Assembly (NCBI GenBank): GCA_910588325.1
Contig: CAJUPP010000004.1
Span: 1 to 64,000, forward strand
Direction: 5' to 3'
Length of the DNA: 64,000 nucleotides
Source of the DNA: an uncultured Hungatella sp.
GTDB taxonomy: Bacteria; Bacillota; Clostridia; Lachnospirales; Lachnospiraceae
A program made the translations under genes and the position numbers. This document shows, piece by piece, positions 1 to 9,639 of this stretch. Positions within the stretch are counted from its first letter, which is position 1; each line of letters begins with the position of its first letter. The notes under the pieces are model-generated. The model searched no databases and had not been told where the DNA came from. It saw only the letters and a program-made list of their open reading frames with translations.

Positions 1-54
1 CTTATTTCCCAAGGGGTTCCGGCCTTGTTGATCATTTTAAGTGTTGAAAACAGG

Positions 55-83
55 AGTATATCATAGAATATTTTTTTATGCAA
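55..83 (-). promoter_or_regulatory. Predicted sigma-A promoter for a gene beyond the left edge
   Basis: On the minus strand TTGCAT (78-83) and TATACT (55-60) are separated by exactly 17 bases. The promoter lies just after the rho stop codon, so it would drive a transcript leaving the window. I cannot identify what follows in the remaining 54 bases. Confidence 0.5.
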
Positions 84-101
84 GCAGAAAAATCGGAATT
101 C

Positions 102-1874
102 CTAGAAAAATCTGGTTCTTTTTGCGTTTTCTATGAACTCCCGGTTATTTCTGGTTCTGGCAAACAGGTTCAGAATCTGCTCCACTGCCTCGTCCTGCTT
201 CAAACTGTTGGTCGCTTTCCGCAAAGTGTCCACACATTCTTTCTCCTCTGCAGCCAAAAGCAGATGATCATTTCTGGTTCCTGATTTCAGGATATCAATG
301 GCCGGGAAGATTCTCTTTTCAGATAATTTGCGGTCAAGCACCAGTTCCATGTTGCCGGTACTCTTGAATTCCTCGTAAATCACATCATCCATACGGCTGC
401 CTGTATCCACCAACGCAGTCGCTAAAATAGTCAGGCTGCCTCCTTCCCGCATGTTTCGGGCGGCGCCGAAAAACCTTTTTGGCATATGAAGGGCTGCCGG
501 GTCCAAACCACCGGATAAGGTACGTCCGCTGGGAGGAACCACCAGGTTGTAAGCCCGGGCCAAACGGGTAATACTATCCAACAGGATAGTCACATCACGT
601 CCATGCTCAACCAGACGTCTGGCACGCTCTACTACCATCTCAGAAACACGTTTGTGCCTTTCAGGAAGTTCATCAAAGGTAGAATAAATAATTTCTACAT
701 TCTTGCCAAATACGGATTCTTTTACATCCGTAACTTCCTCCGGGCGTTCATCAATGAGAAGAATGATTAGATGCATGTCCGGATTGTTGGTGGTAATCGC
801 CTGAGCTACCTGTTTTAACAAGGTCGTCTTACCTGCCTTTGGCGGGGATACAATCAGACCACGCTGTCCTTTTCCGATAGGCGCCAACAAATCCAGCACT
901 CGCATGGCAGTACTGCTGACTCTTCCGGCTGTCTCCATATGAAGCCTTTCATTTGGGAAAACAGGTGTCAGATCTTCGAAATTCGGCCGTTTCTCCAGAA
1001 CAGATGGAGGCATGCCGTTAACGGAACGGATGTATAACAGCGCCGCAAACTTCTCCTGGGCTGTCTTTATTCTCCTGCTTCCTACAATAATATCTCCTGT
1101 TTTCATATTAAAGCGGCGTATCTGGGATGGCGCCACATACACATCATTCTCTCCCGGAAGGAAGTTCTCACACCGGATAAATCCAAAACCGTCCGGCATA
1201 ACCTCTAAAATACCATTCGCCTCAACACCGCTGTCTAACTCTGCAATCTCCTGAGATGCCTGCTCCTGAAATCCTATATCACTGCTTTGGGATACTGGCT
1301 CTCTCCGAATGGTCTGACGGTCCGGTTGAACTGCCCTGTCTGTTCTCTCCGGTTGCGTCCCTCGGTCCATACGTTCTCCGCGGTCTGACTGCGCTCCTCT
1401 GACTGGCCTTTCTCCACGGTCTGACTGCGCTCCTCTGGCGGTCCTGTCTCCGCCATCAGATCTGACTGTTCTGTCTGGCCTTTCTGTTCTATCCGGCAAA
1501 ACAGTTCTCACCGGCTGCTCCCCCCGCTCTGCCTGAACCGCTCTATCCGGCTTTGCTCCACGGTCCGGCGCTTCGGACGGTCCGGCCAAATCCGCAGGTT
1601 CTGACTGTTCCTGCTGTCCGCTCTTTACCGGCCGTTTCGCACGGTTTCCTCGTTCCTGCTTCACCTGGCGGTTTGCACCAGCCGCCGCAGATTCCACACT
1701 CTGAACTTCTTCCGAATTATTTTCTTCTGCTTTCTGCGTCTCCATCTCTTTTGCACGCTGGCAGAGCAAATCTATAATTTCACTTTTTTTCATTCCACTC
1801 AGGCCTTTCATTCCCTGAGATTTTGCGAGTTCTTTCAACTCTGTCAACGGTAATGTCTGCAATTTTTCACGCAT
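102..1874 (-). CDS. rho: Transcription termination factor Rho
   Basis: Hexameric RNA-dependent ATPase/helicase that terminates transcription; cytoplasmic. The 590-residue protein has an N-terminal SAP-like Rho_N domain (about 1-45), a long Arg/Asp/Gln-rich low-complexity segment (about 45-215), a cold-shock-type RNA-binding domain (about 216-290, motif DGFGFIR) and the RecA-like ATPase core with Walker A PPKAGKTT and Walker [11 protein letters not shown]. coli Rho is near 420 residues, so the extra length is the insert, which includes two 12-residue near-identical repeats ([10 protein letters not shown]...). The ATG is preceded by AAGGAG. A TATAAT box on the minus strand at 1995-2000 could be its -10 element, but no good -35 is visible. 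Confidence 0.96.
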   Translation of the reverse strand: MREKLQTLPLTELKELAKSQGMKGLSGMKKSEIIDLLCQRAKEMETQKAEENNSEEVQSVESAAAGANRQVKQERGNRAKRPVKSGQQEQSEPADLAGPSEAPDRGAKPDRAVQAERGEQPVRTVLPDRTERPDRTVRSDGGDRTARGAQSDRGERPVRGAQSDRGERMDRGTQPERTDRAVQPDRQTIRREPVSQSSDIGFQEQASQEIAELDSGVEANGILEVMPDGFGFIRCENFLPGENDVYVAPSQIRRFNMKTGDIIVGSRRIKTAQEKFAALLYIRSVNGMPPSVLEKRPNFEDLTPVFPNERLHMETAGRVSSTAMRVLDLLAPIGKGQRGLIVSPPKAGKTTLLKQVAQAITTNNPDMHLIILLIDERPEEVTDVKESVFGKNVEIIYSTFDELPERHKRVSEMVVERARRLVEHGRDVTILLDSITRLARAYNLVVPPSGRTLSGGLDPAALHMPKRFFGAARNMREGGSLTILATALVDTGSRMDDVIYEEFKSTGNMELVLDRKLSEKRIFPAIDILKSGTRNDHLLLAAEEKECVDTLRKATNSLKQDEAVEQILNLFARTRNNREFIENAKRTRFF

Positions 1875-2024
1875 CTTTTATTCTCCTTTTTCTTCACAGT
1901 CCGGCTCTCTTCAGGGATTCTCCTTCGAATCAGGAATAAATGAAAAGCTTAAGAATACCAGATTACAAGCGGCCTAATCAGCCGCTCTTATTGTATTATA
2001 GCCTATTTTCTAATAAAAAAAAAG

Positions 2025-3341
2025 CTATTTTTTAATAAAATCCATTCGTTCTCCAATTATTCTTTCGTAGCCCTGGTCAGAAACATGGTAGAACTCCCGT
2101 CCTTCCATACCGTCCGGCAGGTATTGCTGCTTTACATAATGGTTTGGATAGTCATGAGGATAACGGTATCCTGCTCCGTGGCCCAGTTTTTCCGCTCCCT
2201 TATAATGCTTGTCCTGCAGATGCACTGGCACCGGCATAGTCTTTTCATTGGCTACCGCATCCATGGCCTCTCCGATAGCTGTGACAGCAGAATTGCTCTT
2301 AGGCGCTGTAGCCACATAGATGGCAGCCTGTGAAAGAATAATCTGAGCCTCCGGCATGCCAATCCGTTCTACTGCCTGGGCCGCACTGACCGCCACTGTA
2401 AGCGCCTGAGGATCTGCCATACCTACATCCTCCGCTGCATGAATCATAATCCTTCTGGCAATAAACTTAATGTCCTCCCCGGCATACAGCATCCGTGCCA
2501 GATAATAAACGGCAGCATCCGGGTCAGAGCCTCTCATGCTCTTAATAAATGCGGATATGGTATCATAATGGTTATCTCCACTTTTATCATATCCTACTGC
2601 CCGTTTCTGGATACATTCCTGGGCCGTCTCCAAATCAATATGAATGTTGCCGTCTTTCCCCCTCTCTGTTGTCAATACTCCCAATTCCACGGCATTGAGC
2701 GCACTGCGGGCATCTCCGTTAGCCATATCTGCCAGAAACTCCACGGCTTCGTCGTCGATTACTGCCTGATAAGTCCCCATCCCTCTCTCGCTGTCATAGA
2801 CAGCACGATGTATCAGTTCTTTTATATCTTCTTTCTCCAAAGGTTTTAACTCAAAGATCCTGGAACGTGACAGAAGTGCATTGTTTACCTCAAAATAAGG
2901 ATTTTCCGTAGTGGCTCCGATTAAAATCAATGTACCGTCTTCCACAAATGGAAGCAGGTAATCCTGCTGACTTTTATTAAAACGATGAATCTCATCCACA
3001 AATAAAATTGTCCTTTTTCCGTACATTCCCAAGTTATCTTTTGCTTCTTTTACAACCTCTTCCATGTCCTTTTTGCCTGCCACGGTTGCATTAATCTGAC
3101 GAAAGCCAGCTTTTGTGGTATTGGCAATCACTTTAGCCAAGGTGGTCTTTCCTGTGCCGGGAGGTCCGTAAAAAATAACAGAGCCTAACTGGTCGGCCTT
3201 GATGGCACGATACAACAGTTTATTCCTGCCAATGATATGGCGCTGCCCTACCACCTCATCCAATGTAGTGGGCCGAAGCCGGGAAGCCAGCGGCGCTTCC
3301 TGCCTCATATTATTTTCTCTTACATAATCAAATAGATCCAT
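2025..3341 (-). CDS. rarA: RarA/MgsA-type AAA+ replication-associated ATPase
   Basis: Clamp-loader-related AAA+ ATPase that acts at stalled replication forks. The sequence shows Walker A GPPGTGKTT, Walker B ILFVDEIHRFNKSQQD and sensor region GATTENPYF, followed by the C-terminal MgsA_C/lid region (motif DKHYKGAEKLGHG). I chose the start at MDLFDYV. An in-frame upstream start at 3377 would add 12 residues and overlap the deacetylase gene, and it has no matching family sequence. It lies 16 bases downstream of the deacetylase gene on the same strand, so the two may share a transcript. Confidence 0.93.
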   Translation of the reverse strand: MDLFDYVRENNMRQEAPLASRLRPTTLDEVVGQRHIIGRNKLLYRAIKADQLGSVIFYGPPGTGKTTLAKVIANTTKAGFRQINATVAGKKDMEEVVKEAKDNLGMYGKRTILFVDEIHRFNKSQQDYLLPFVEDGTLILIGATTENPYFEVNNALLSRSRIFELKPLEKEDIKELIHRAVYDSERGMGTYQAVIDDEAVEFLADMANGDARSALNAVELGVLTTERGKDGNIHIDLETAQECIQKRAVGYDKSGDNHYDTISAFIKSMRGSDPDAAVYYLARMLYAGEDIKFIARRIMIHAAEDVGMADPQALTVAVSAAQAVERIGMPEAQIILSQAAIYVATAPKSNSAVTAIGEAMDAVANEKTMPVPVHLQDKHYKGAEKLGHGAGYRYPHDYPNHYVKQQYLPDGMEGREFYHVSDQGYERIIGERMDFIKK

Positions 3342-3357
3342 ATCCTCTTTTTGCCCC

Positions 3358-4062
3358 CTATTCAACCAGCAATTCATCTACGGTAACAAAATTATAGCCT
3401 TCCTTTGTTAAGGTGTCAATAATTTCCAGGGCGGCGTCCACGGAAGTCTCGTACACATCATGCATCAGAATAACTGAGCCGTCATCCGCGTGCCTTAAGA
3501 CATGGCGGACAATCTGATTTTTATTCTGTGATTTCCAGTCCAGAGTATCTACATCCCAGAGAGCAACCGTCATAGGTATGATGCACTCCAGTTCTTCACT
3601 CCACGAACCATAAGGCGGGCGGATATAGGAAGGCATCTCGCCTGTAATGTCAAATATCTTCTGATTAGTAGCATTGATTTGCTGGCAGGCCGCATCGATA
3701 TTTTCTTTGGAAAGCTGCATGTGATTTTGACTGTGATTCCCGATAAGGTGCCCCTCTTCTTTCATTCTGAGGATGATATCTTCATTCCCGTCAATATTCT
3801 GTCCTATCAGAAAAAAAGATACTCTTACCCCCCGCTCTTTTAAACCGTCCAACAGTTTTTGTGTATAGACCGGATGAGGGCCGTCATCAAAGGTCAGAGC
3901 AATCTCCTTTTTTGGGACTTCCGAAACATTCTCTGGCACTGTGCTGGCCCGCCTTGCCTGTCCGATTGTCCTTCCGGATATAGAGGAATAGATGTCTGCT
4001 GACAAAAACATCGCAATAAGCCCCCACAGCCAGATTGCTTTCTGCCATTTCAATCTGCGCAT
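3358..4062 (-). CDS. NodB-type polysaccharide deacetylase
   Basis: Membrane-anchored or secreted carbohydrate esterase family 4 enzyme, probably removing N-acetyl groups from peptidoglycan or another surface glycan. The 234-residue protein starts with an uncleaved-looking signal anchor (about 9-26). It shows the CE4 motifs in order: TFDDGP (metal-binding Asp), HSQNH (metal-binding His pair), RPPYGSW, DVDTLDW and LMHD. All catalytic motifs are intact. The substrate cannot be read from the sequence. It may be cotranscribed with rarA downstream. Confidence 0.9.
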   Translation of the reverse strand: MRRLKWQKAIWLWGLIAMFLSADIYSSISGRTIGQARRASTVPENVSEVPKKEIALTFDDGPHPVYTQKLLDGLKERGVRVSFFLIGQNIDGNEDIILRMKEEGHLIGNHSQNHMQLSKENIDAACQQINATNQKIFDITGEMPSYIRPPYGSWSEELECIIPMTVALWDVDTLDWKSQNKNQIVRHVLRHADDGSVILMHDVYETSVDAALEIIDTLTKEGYNFVTVDELLVE

Positions 4063-4177
4063 TCTGTTTTATACACCCCTTAAACGCATACCTGTTCTTA
4101 ATAATGTATACAAACCAGGGCGCATCTATGACTGCAAACCAAAGTCTGCCTGCATAAGCGAAACATTTTTCAGTAAT

Positions 4178-4208
4178 ATAAAAAGGCTGCTGCACTTATG
4201 CAACAACC
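4178..4208 (-). terminator. Rho-independent terminator
   Basis: On the minus strand a 10-bp stem (GGTTGTTGCA / TGCAGCAGCC, with G-U pairs) and a TAAG loop are followed by TTTTTATATT. It would end transcripts coming from the TM2 gene (4771-5157) through the repeat region, just before the deacetylase gene. Confidence 0.7.
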
Positions 4209-4381
4209 TTATCCCTTGCTATACAAATAACAAATCCTTGCTGTAGGTCTGCGCACTCGCTGCGCTGACCGTACGACGCGCCCAAATGCCTGTTTTTGGC
4301 ATTTTGTGCGCATCCCCCCGGAGGGTTCACAGGAATCCCTTTCATTCATGGTGGCGCCTGATAGCAGGCATAGGGGGGGTT

Positions 4382-4599
4382 ACTGTGAAAGTCCCGCCGC
4401 CGATTAGGCGGCATGAATTCAGGTATGCCAAGTGCGCCCGCCTGACTTTCATGGATGGTTGCAACCCGCCCGCCGGGCACATGGAGGTTTACTATGAAAG
4501 TCCCGCCGCCGATTAGGCGGCATGAATTCAGGTATGCCAAGTGCGCCCGCCTGACTTTCATGGATGGTTGCAACCCGCCCGCCGGGCGCATGGAGGTTT
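4382..4599 (+). repeat. Tandem 109-bp repeat, two copies
   Basis: Copies at 4382-4490 and 4491-4599 differ at only two positions (actGtg/actAtg and ggcAcat/ggcGcat). Each contains a perfect GCCGCC/GGCGGC hairpin with a GATTA loop, and an internal second occurrence of tttcatgg. The region around the first copy (4351-4419) is related to a single inverted copy at 11906-11972. No spacers or transposase are present. Confidence 0.85.
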
Positions 4600-4770
4600 A
4601 TTGTAAAAACCGGCTGTATCTGGCTGTCAACACATTCCTCTCCACAGATATCTGGGGAAAGCCAATATGCCAACGCGCCAATTACAGCCGGGTACCTATT
4701 TTTATTTTAACCGGAAAGATTCCCTCTTCTATCTGGCTTTTTCACATGCTCTTCTTGCAGTAAGAACACC

Positions 4771-5157
4771 TCACATCATAATAAAACCATTCTCATCCTT
4801 TTTTATGGGAATCACTTCCATCAGGTCAATAAATGCCATCATCACAGGGATAAACGTCCAACAGAATATAAGATACAAGGCTCCCAGGTAATATCGCCTG
4901 GCATAAAAGCGATGGCCTCCCATCCAGCCGGTAAGGATTGTCAGCCAAATATAGGCCTTCTTTTTTATCGGTCTCTTTTCCCGCTCAAACCTGCGGATAA
5001 GCTTCCAGATAACGCCCCATATACCGTAGGTCTTTGCTTCCATTCCCGCATCTTCCATAGCCTCCTGCATGGCAAAGTCTACTTTTACGACCTCACCTAC
5101 TATGGTATCTTTTTCTGCTGTTTTCTGCTTGGGTGTATCCTTTTTATCTATTTTCAA
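4771..5157 (-). CDS. TM2 domain-containing membrane protein
   Basis: Small membrane protein of 128 residues. The C-terminal half is a TM2 domain: two hydrophobic helices (about 65-85 and 92-110) with the conserved motif GWMGGHRFYARRYYLGALY and a DLMEV after the second helix. The N-terminal 60 residues are polar and charged. The family has no assigned biochemical role. The start appears to be TTG, with AGGGGA upstream; an internal ATG at residue 30 is an alternative. Just past the stop the -1 frame reads a short CxxC peptide (RCSYCKKSM), which may be chance. Confidence 0.8.
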   Translation of the reverse strand: MKIDKKDTPKQKTAEKDTIVGEVVKVDFAMQEAMEDAGMEAKTYGIWGVIWKLIRRFEREKRPIKKKAYIWLTILTGWMGGHRFYARRYYLGALYLIFCWTFIPVMMAFIDLMEVIPIKKDENGFIMM

Positions 5158-5187
5158 TTTCTATTCATCCCCTGTCCGGCACAATCA

Positions 5188-6804
5188 TCAAGCCTTGGCA
5201 GCCTGTGCCTTAATCTCAGCGATCTTATCCTGAATCTCTTCCATCTTCTCCTTGGACAGCGGGTAGAACTTCATAGCCACAACGTTCAGGATCCAACCAA
5301 TAGCCGGTGCACCTAACAGACAGGCCATTGTAACCCAGAAGATACCTGTGCTGTACGGTGTAGTCGGTGTAGGAAGTGCCGCCTTAAATCCGATGGCTGC
5401 AAACATAACGGATACAAAAGTAGATGCCAGGGAGGAAATCAGCTTGTCAACAAAGCTGAATAAGGTTCCCATCAGACCGGGCACGTACTTACCGGAACGG
5501 TATACCTCATAGTCTGCACAGTCAGCCGTCATAGGAATAACGATGGAACTGGCGATTCCGGAGAAGCCCTTCATCAAGCTCCATAACAGAATGTACAGGA
5601 AACCGAACATACTCCAGTTAGCGCCGGAGAACAGATTCCCCCATGTGGCAGGCTTAGTCAAACTGAAGGAAGGCAGCATCATGTTGGTAGGAGTCCCGAA
5701 AAGGAACAGGCACAGCATACCGACAGCAGTTGCAAGAGCTCCTACAGTTCCAACAACCAAAGCCTTTTTCTGACCTAAGTTTCTTGCGATAATACCCATA
5801 CCTAGAAGGGACAGAATCGCCACAGGAATTGCACTGATAGCCGACTGAGAACCAAAGTAAGCATAATTGCCGCAGATAACGCCGAAGATACATACCATAA
5901 CCGTGGAGTTGGTCTGCATGCTTAAGCTTAACTTATCGGAAGAAGCAGCCACAACCAGCATCTGGATACCGCGGTTATGAGCAAGCACATCCACATAATC
6001 CTTAAAGGTTACCTTCTGTACCTGGCCGGTACCAAAGTATTCTATCCTGTCCTTTCTCCATAAGCCTACGATGGCAAGGCATGCAAACACTGCAGCAACC
6101 CCCCCGATTAGCAGTTGGAAGGACTGGAACATAGCCGGGTTATAGAAACCGGACAGCTTCTGAACTCCGTCCTCTCCAGCCTCAAGTACATTGGCAAGGC
6201 TAGGGTTCTTTGCAATCAGGTTGTTGATCTGCTCCGCATGCTCTGACATATTCAGGGAGAACTTAGGGATCAAAGTACCTGACATGTAAATCGGAATGAT
6301 CACACTCAAGGCAAACAGATTGTAAATCGTATCAAACATGGCAAAGATAGGTCTCTGCTTCGGATCATTGGTTAAACAGGTCTGTGCAGACTTGGTAACC
6401 ACGCATTGTGCGGTATAACCCAGAATATAAACCAGATAAATTAAAATAAATACCGGAAGCCTTGCCCCCTGACCAATTCTTGTAACCACATTGAACATCA
6501 GCCAGGTAGTGGTAAACAGAATCACATTACCCAGTACAATAAACGGACGGTTCTTACCGAATTTTGTATTGGTTCTGTCTACAAGCATTCCTACAAATGG
6601 GTCTGTCACGCCATCCCACACACGCATGAATGTGATAAAGGAACCGGCAAATACAACTCCTACTCCTACAATACCAATCAAATAATAGGAAATATAACCA
6701 ACCAAACTCATATAAAGGTTGGTGGATGTGTTATTCAAAGCGTAGAAACCGATCTCCCACAGTTTCGCGCGGTGAACTCCCGTGTTATTTGTTTTTTCTG
6801 CCAT
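5188..6804 (-). CDS. GPH-family sugar:cation symporter (MFS)
   Basis: Twelve-helix permease of the glycoside-pentoside-hexuronide:cation symporter family, importing a glycoside with Na+ or H+. The 538-residue protein shows the family signature after helix 2, RVWDGVTDPFVGMLVDRT followed by KFGKNRPFI. A loop of about 40 residues (NMSEHAEQINNL...) lies mid-protein. It is the gene after the GH3 glycosidase on the same strand, 161 bases apart, so it probably imports that enzyme's substrate. The start has a GAGGG ribosome binding site. The substrate is unknown. Confidence 0.88.
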   Translation of the reverse strand: MAEKTNNTGVHRAKLWEIGFYALNNTSTNLYMSLVGYISYYLIGIVGVGVVFAGSFITFMRVWDGVTDPFVGMLVDRTNTKFGKNRPFIVLGNVILFTTTWLMFNVVTRIGQGARLPVFILIYLVYILGYTAQCVVTKSAQTCLTNDPKQRPIFAMFDTIYNLFALSVIIPIYMSGTLIPKFSLNMSEHAEQINNLIAKNPSLANVLEAGEDGVQKLSGFYNPAMFQSFQLLIGGVAAVFACLAIVGLWRKDRIEYFGTGQVQKVTFKDYVDVLAHNRGIQMLVVAASSDKLSLSMQTNSTVMVCIFGVICGNYAYFGSQSAISAIPVAILSLLGMGIIARNLGQKKALVVGTVGALATAVGMLCLFLFGTPTNMMLPSFSLTKPATWGNLFSGANWSMFGFLYILLWSLMKGFSGIASSIVIPMTADCADYEVYRSGKYVPGLMGTLFSFVDKLISSLASTFVSVMFAAIGFKAALPTPTTPYSTGIFWVTMACLLGAPAIGWILNVVAMKFYPLSKEKMEEIQDKIAEIKAQAAKA

Positions 6805-6965
6805 TTCATTACCCTCCTAAATTTTTTGGACAGGCCGATGCTATATGATTTATGCCGTCCGGTGGCCTGCCAGCCGTAGCGCCCCGCACCGTCTGCAAGT
6901 CCGGCAGAGGAAGCCTTGTATCAAATCATTCACTTACGTGAAAAATTTGCCATGTAACATGTTCC

Positions 6966-8666
6966 TTAAAATCTGGTCTCCCAGCGGCCGCAGAATACAT
7001 TCTCATTGTATTTCCCTTTAAATTCTGACTTGCCCATCAGTTTCTCCAGAGCTGCATGGATCGCCTCCGGATGACTCATATAAGAATTGGCATAGCATCT
7101 TGCCATAGGTACGTCGATCAACATATTGGGGAATGATGCTGACAAAACAATAGTAGGAACTTCGCTCATATACCAGGGCTGCTTTGTAGGCAGATCCCAC
7201 TTCACACGCATGGTATTGTACTGAGCAAAGCCTGACACATTCAGTACCAGGAATACGGCATCATAACGTTTCTTAAACTCCTCTATTTTACCCTTGGCAG
7301 TCATATCTTCGGCATCCACCTCGAAGCCTGCTTCTGTCAGCTGACGGATAATGTCTGCCTTTACAATCTCATCATCGCCTTTTAACAGCTGGCCGGCAAC
7401 CACATGGCCTTCCCCGCCGATGTAGATCAGCTTCAGGCGTTTGTATCTCTCCGGTGTCATGGGAAGGTAATGTTCCCGATCCTTTACCAGCGTAATGAAC
7501 TGATCCGCCAGCTTTGCCGCTGCCTGACGATGTTCCGGACAGCTGATTATGGACAGATTCTCCTTGGAAGGCATAAGTTTTCCTTCTTTTTGGAGAACAT
7601 GGAGGTTCAACGCTGCCTTCACGCCTAAAATCCGGTGAAGGGCATCACTTAAACGTTCTTCCGTAATGGTTCCGTTGCGGTAGCCTTCCATCATATATCC
7701 AAAATCTTCTTCTCTGTCATTGAAGAACAAATACATATCACATCCGGCGGCGATGGCTCCCGGCACCTGCTCTTTCCTGGGAACAGTAGCGCCGAACATG
7801 CCGATCATATGGGAAGCGTCTGTCACAACCAATCCGTTGAAGCCTAACTGGCCTTTCAATAAATCTGTGATTAATTCCGGAGCCAGGGTAGCGGGGCGGA
7901 TCTCCTCGTCCTTGATGCCCGGCCTCAGCTTCCTGGAGTAGGCCGGAAGCGCGATATGGCCTGCCATAACGGTCATAACACCGTCATCAATCAGTTCTCT
8001 GTATACTTTTCCGAAGGTCTTATCCCACTCCTCACATGACATCTCATTGATTCCCATGATCAGGTGCTGGTCATTCTCTTCCGTACCGTCTCCCGGGAAA
8101 TGCTTCATACAGGTAGCCATATTCTGGGTTTTGGTTCCCTTAAAGAATGCTTTTGCAAACCGGATTACGTCATCCGGTTTATCATTAAATGCTCTCAGCT
8201 GAACAATGGTATTTCTCCAGTTATAAGTCAAATCTACTATAGGCGCAAAGTTCCAGTTACAGCCTACGGCACATCCCTCCGCCGCGCTAAGCTTTGCCGC
8301 CTCATAAGCCACATCCTCGCTTCCGGTAGCTGCAATGGCTGCTCCGCAGGCTAACGGTGTACCGCCGCCAACTCCCCCGTTGCCGCCCTGTTCACAGTTG
8401 GATGCGATCAAAAGCGGAATCTTGGTAGATTCCTGCAGAACCCGGTTCTGCTCATATAAAACTTCTGCCGGTGCGTTCTGGTAACGGATTGCTCCCGGAT
8501 GATAGGTATCCAACACCTCTTTCAGCGCCTGGGGAGAACGGTCCGTCACCATGTTTACAAACAATTGTCCAATCTTCTCTTCAATGGTCATGGAAGCAAT
8601 GGTCTCTTCCACCCACTGGATCTGCTCATCAGACAAATAATATGGTTTTTTCTTCAAATCTACCAT
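6966..8666 (-). CDS. Glycoside hydrolase family 3, NagZ-like
   Basis: Predicted exo-acting beta-glycosidase, probably a cytoplasmic beta-N-acetylhexosaminidase since no signal peptide is visible. The N-terminal TIM barrel shows KHFPGDG (188-194), then D199-x-H201, which matches the NagZ-type Asp/His acid-base dyad region, and the nucleophile motif VVTDASH with Asp283. The C-terminal part (about 375-566) resembles the GH3 C-terminal alpha/beta sandwich. At 566 residues it is longer than single-domain NagZ. It is followed by the GPH permease and preceded by a HAD phosphatase, giving a small uptake-and-cleavage module. The exact sugar is an inference. Confidence 0.85.
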   Translation of the reverse strand: MVDLKKKPYYLSDEQIQWVEETIASMTIEEKIGQLFVNMVTDRSPQALKEVLDTYHPGAIRYQNAPAEVLYEQNRVLQESTKIPLLIASNCEQGGNGGVGGGTPLACGAAIAATGSEDVAYEAAKLSAAEGCAVGCNWNFAPIVDLTYNWRNTIVQLRAFNDKPDDVIRFAKAFFKGTKTQNMATCMKHFPGDGTEENDQHLIMGINEMSCEEWDKTFGKVYRELIDDGVMTVMAGHIALPAYSRKLRPGIKDEEIRPATLAPELITDLLKGQLGFNGLVVTDASHMIGMFGATVPRKEQVPGAIAAGCDMYLFFNDREEDFGYMMEGYRNGTITEERLSDALHRILGVKAALNLHVLQKEGKLMPSKENLSIISCPEHRQAAAKLADQFITLVKDREHYLPMTPERYKRLKLIYIGGEGHVVAGQLLKGDDEIVKADIIRQLTEAGFEVDAEDMTAKGKIEEFKKRYDAVFLVLNVSGFAQYNTMRVKWDLPTKQPWYMSEVPTIVLSASFPNMLIDVPMARCYANSYMSHPEAIHAALEKLMGKSEFKGKYNENVFCGRWETRF

Positions 8667-8721
8667 AAATAAAAATACCCCTTTCTACACAAATCCTTGT
8701 TTTGCCCACCGGTTCTGAAAG

Positions 8722-9561
8722 CTATGATAAGTTCTCTTTAAACATAGTCTTCTGCTGCTCCTGGTACTCTCCCTCATAGGTTCCGTCCAGAAGTTTGGAA
8801 AGGGCTTCCTTTACAAATCGTTCCCAGGATTCCTTCTCTCTTCTCACAAGAATGGGATAATAGAGAACTCCATTCTTCTCGGCTGCGCCTAAGTCTCCGG
8901 GCGCATCCCCTACCATCAGCACATGATTCTTAGGGAAGCCATGCTCCAGCATCTTACTGATACAGAGGGCTTTGCTCCCTACGTTCTGAGTCAGGCATAC
9001 GTCCACACTATCCATAAGCCCGTGCTTCTGCCATTCTTCCAATACCGCCTCCAGGTTCGCCGAAGAGACAATAGCCACATCCGCCTTCTTATGGGCTGCC
9101 CTCAGTCCTTCCTTCACCCCCTCGAAAGGAACTTTTTTCTCTTCCGGCAACTGATTAATGGCCTGATTTACCGCCACAGACCAGGCAAGAGCCTTTTTAA
9201 AAATCTCCTGTCCCGTCTCCTCTGCCCGGCGGCCTACGGAACCGTTGGACAATTCATCGGCTTCCTTGGTCCATGCGCTGAATGCTTCGACTCCGTCAAT
9301 CTTGCAGTAGTCACGGTTAACCTCTTCCAATGTCATAGCCAAGGCTAAAAAACGGTTTATCCCCCTTGTCATGGAATATAAGTTAATATCATTCCAGCGA
9401 TCTAAAATCGTCTGACGCCACTGTCCCAGCCCCCACTCTTCAATCATACAGGGTCCAAAACACTGAATATGCTTGATGTCCATGGTGTCCATGGCACAGC
9501 CGTCAGAATCGACACACACCAGATATTCCTGCTTTTTGACAAATTCCGACAACGTTTTCAT
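8722..9561 (-). CDS. HAD-superfamily hydrolase
   Basis: Predicted phosphatase of about 279 residues. Motif I is CVDSDGCAMD near the N-terminus, motif II is VAIVSSAN, and motif III/IV is LMVGDAPGDLGAAE; the cap domain lies between. I start at MKTLSEF because AGGAGG precedes it by about 9 bases; a longer frame to 9600 has no such site. It sits immediately upstream of the GH3 gene on the same strand and may dephosphorylate a sugar phosphate in that pathway, but the substrate is not visible. Confidence 0.8.
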   Translation of the reverse strand: MKTLSEFVKKQEYLVCVDSDGCAMDTMDIKHIQCFGPCMIEEWGLGQWRQTILDRWNDINLYSMTRGINRFLALAMTLEEVNRDYCKIDGVEAFSAWTKEADELSNGSVGRRAEETGQEIFKKALAWSVAVNQAINQLPEEKKVPFEGVKEGLRAAHKKADVAIVSSANLEAVLEEWQKHGLMDSVDVCLTQNVGSKALCISKMLEHGFPKNHVLMVGDAPGDLGAAEKNGVLYYPILVRREKESWERFVKEALSKLLDGTYEGEYQEQQKTMFKENLS

Positions 9562-9639
9562 AGAATATACCTCCTCCCAAGATTGCCATTTAAATATCAA
9601 TCACAGTTCTTTCATTATACCTAATTTTAACAATTTTAC

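Larger units (their letters stand above)
4063..4770. other. Gene-free 700-bp interval carrying structured repeats
   Basis: No supportable gene lies here; the short open frames are readings of the repeats. It holds the terminator at 4178-4208, a large hairpin at 4278-4311 (GCGC..AAATGCC/GGCATTT..GCGC), and the 109-bp tandem repeat at 4382-4599 with its partial upstream relative. The remaining 170 bases before the TM2 gene show no feature I can name. Confidence 0.6.

Noticed and set aside
1..101. A gene fragment at the left edge
   Set aside because: The short frames do not match anything I can name; only the minus-strand promoter is supportable.
3342..3377. Longer rarA start at 3377
   Set aside because: It would overlap the deacetylase gene, and the added 12 residues do not fit the family; MDLFDYV is the usual N-terminus.
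4382..4599. Possible CRISPR array
   Set aside because: Only two long, directly adjacent 109-bp copies exist, with no spacers and no cas genes.
4286..4763. Several open frames of 74-102 codons on both strands
   Set aside because: They are translations of the 109-bp tandem repeat and its flanks; the peptides repeat themselves, lack ribosome binding sites and match nothing.
5070..5157. Shorter TM2 protein starting at residue 30
   Set aside because: Possible, but no better ribosome binding site is seen there than before the TTG start; recorded as an alternative only.
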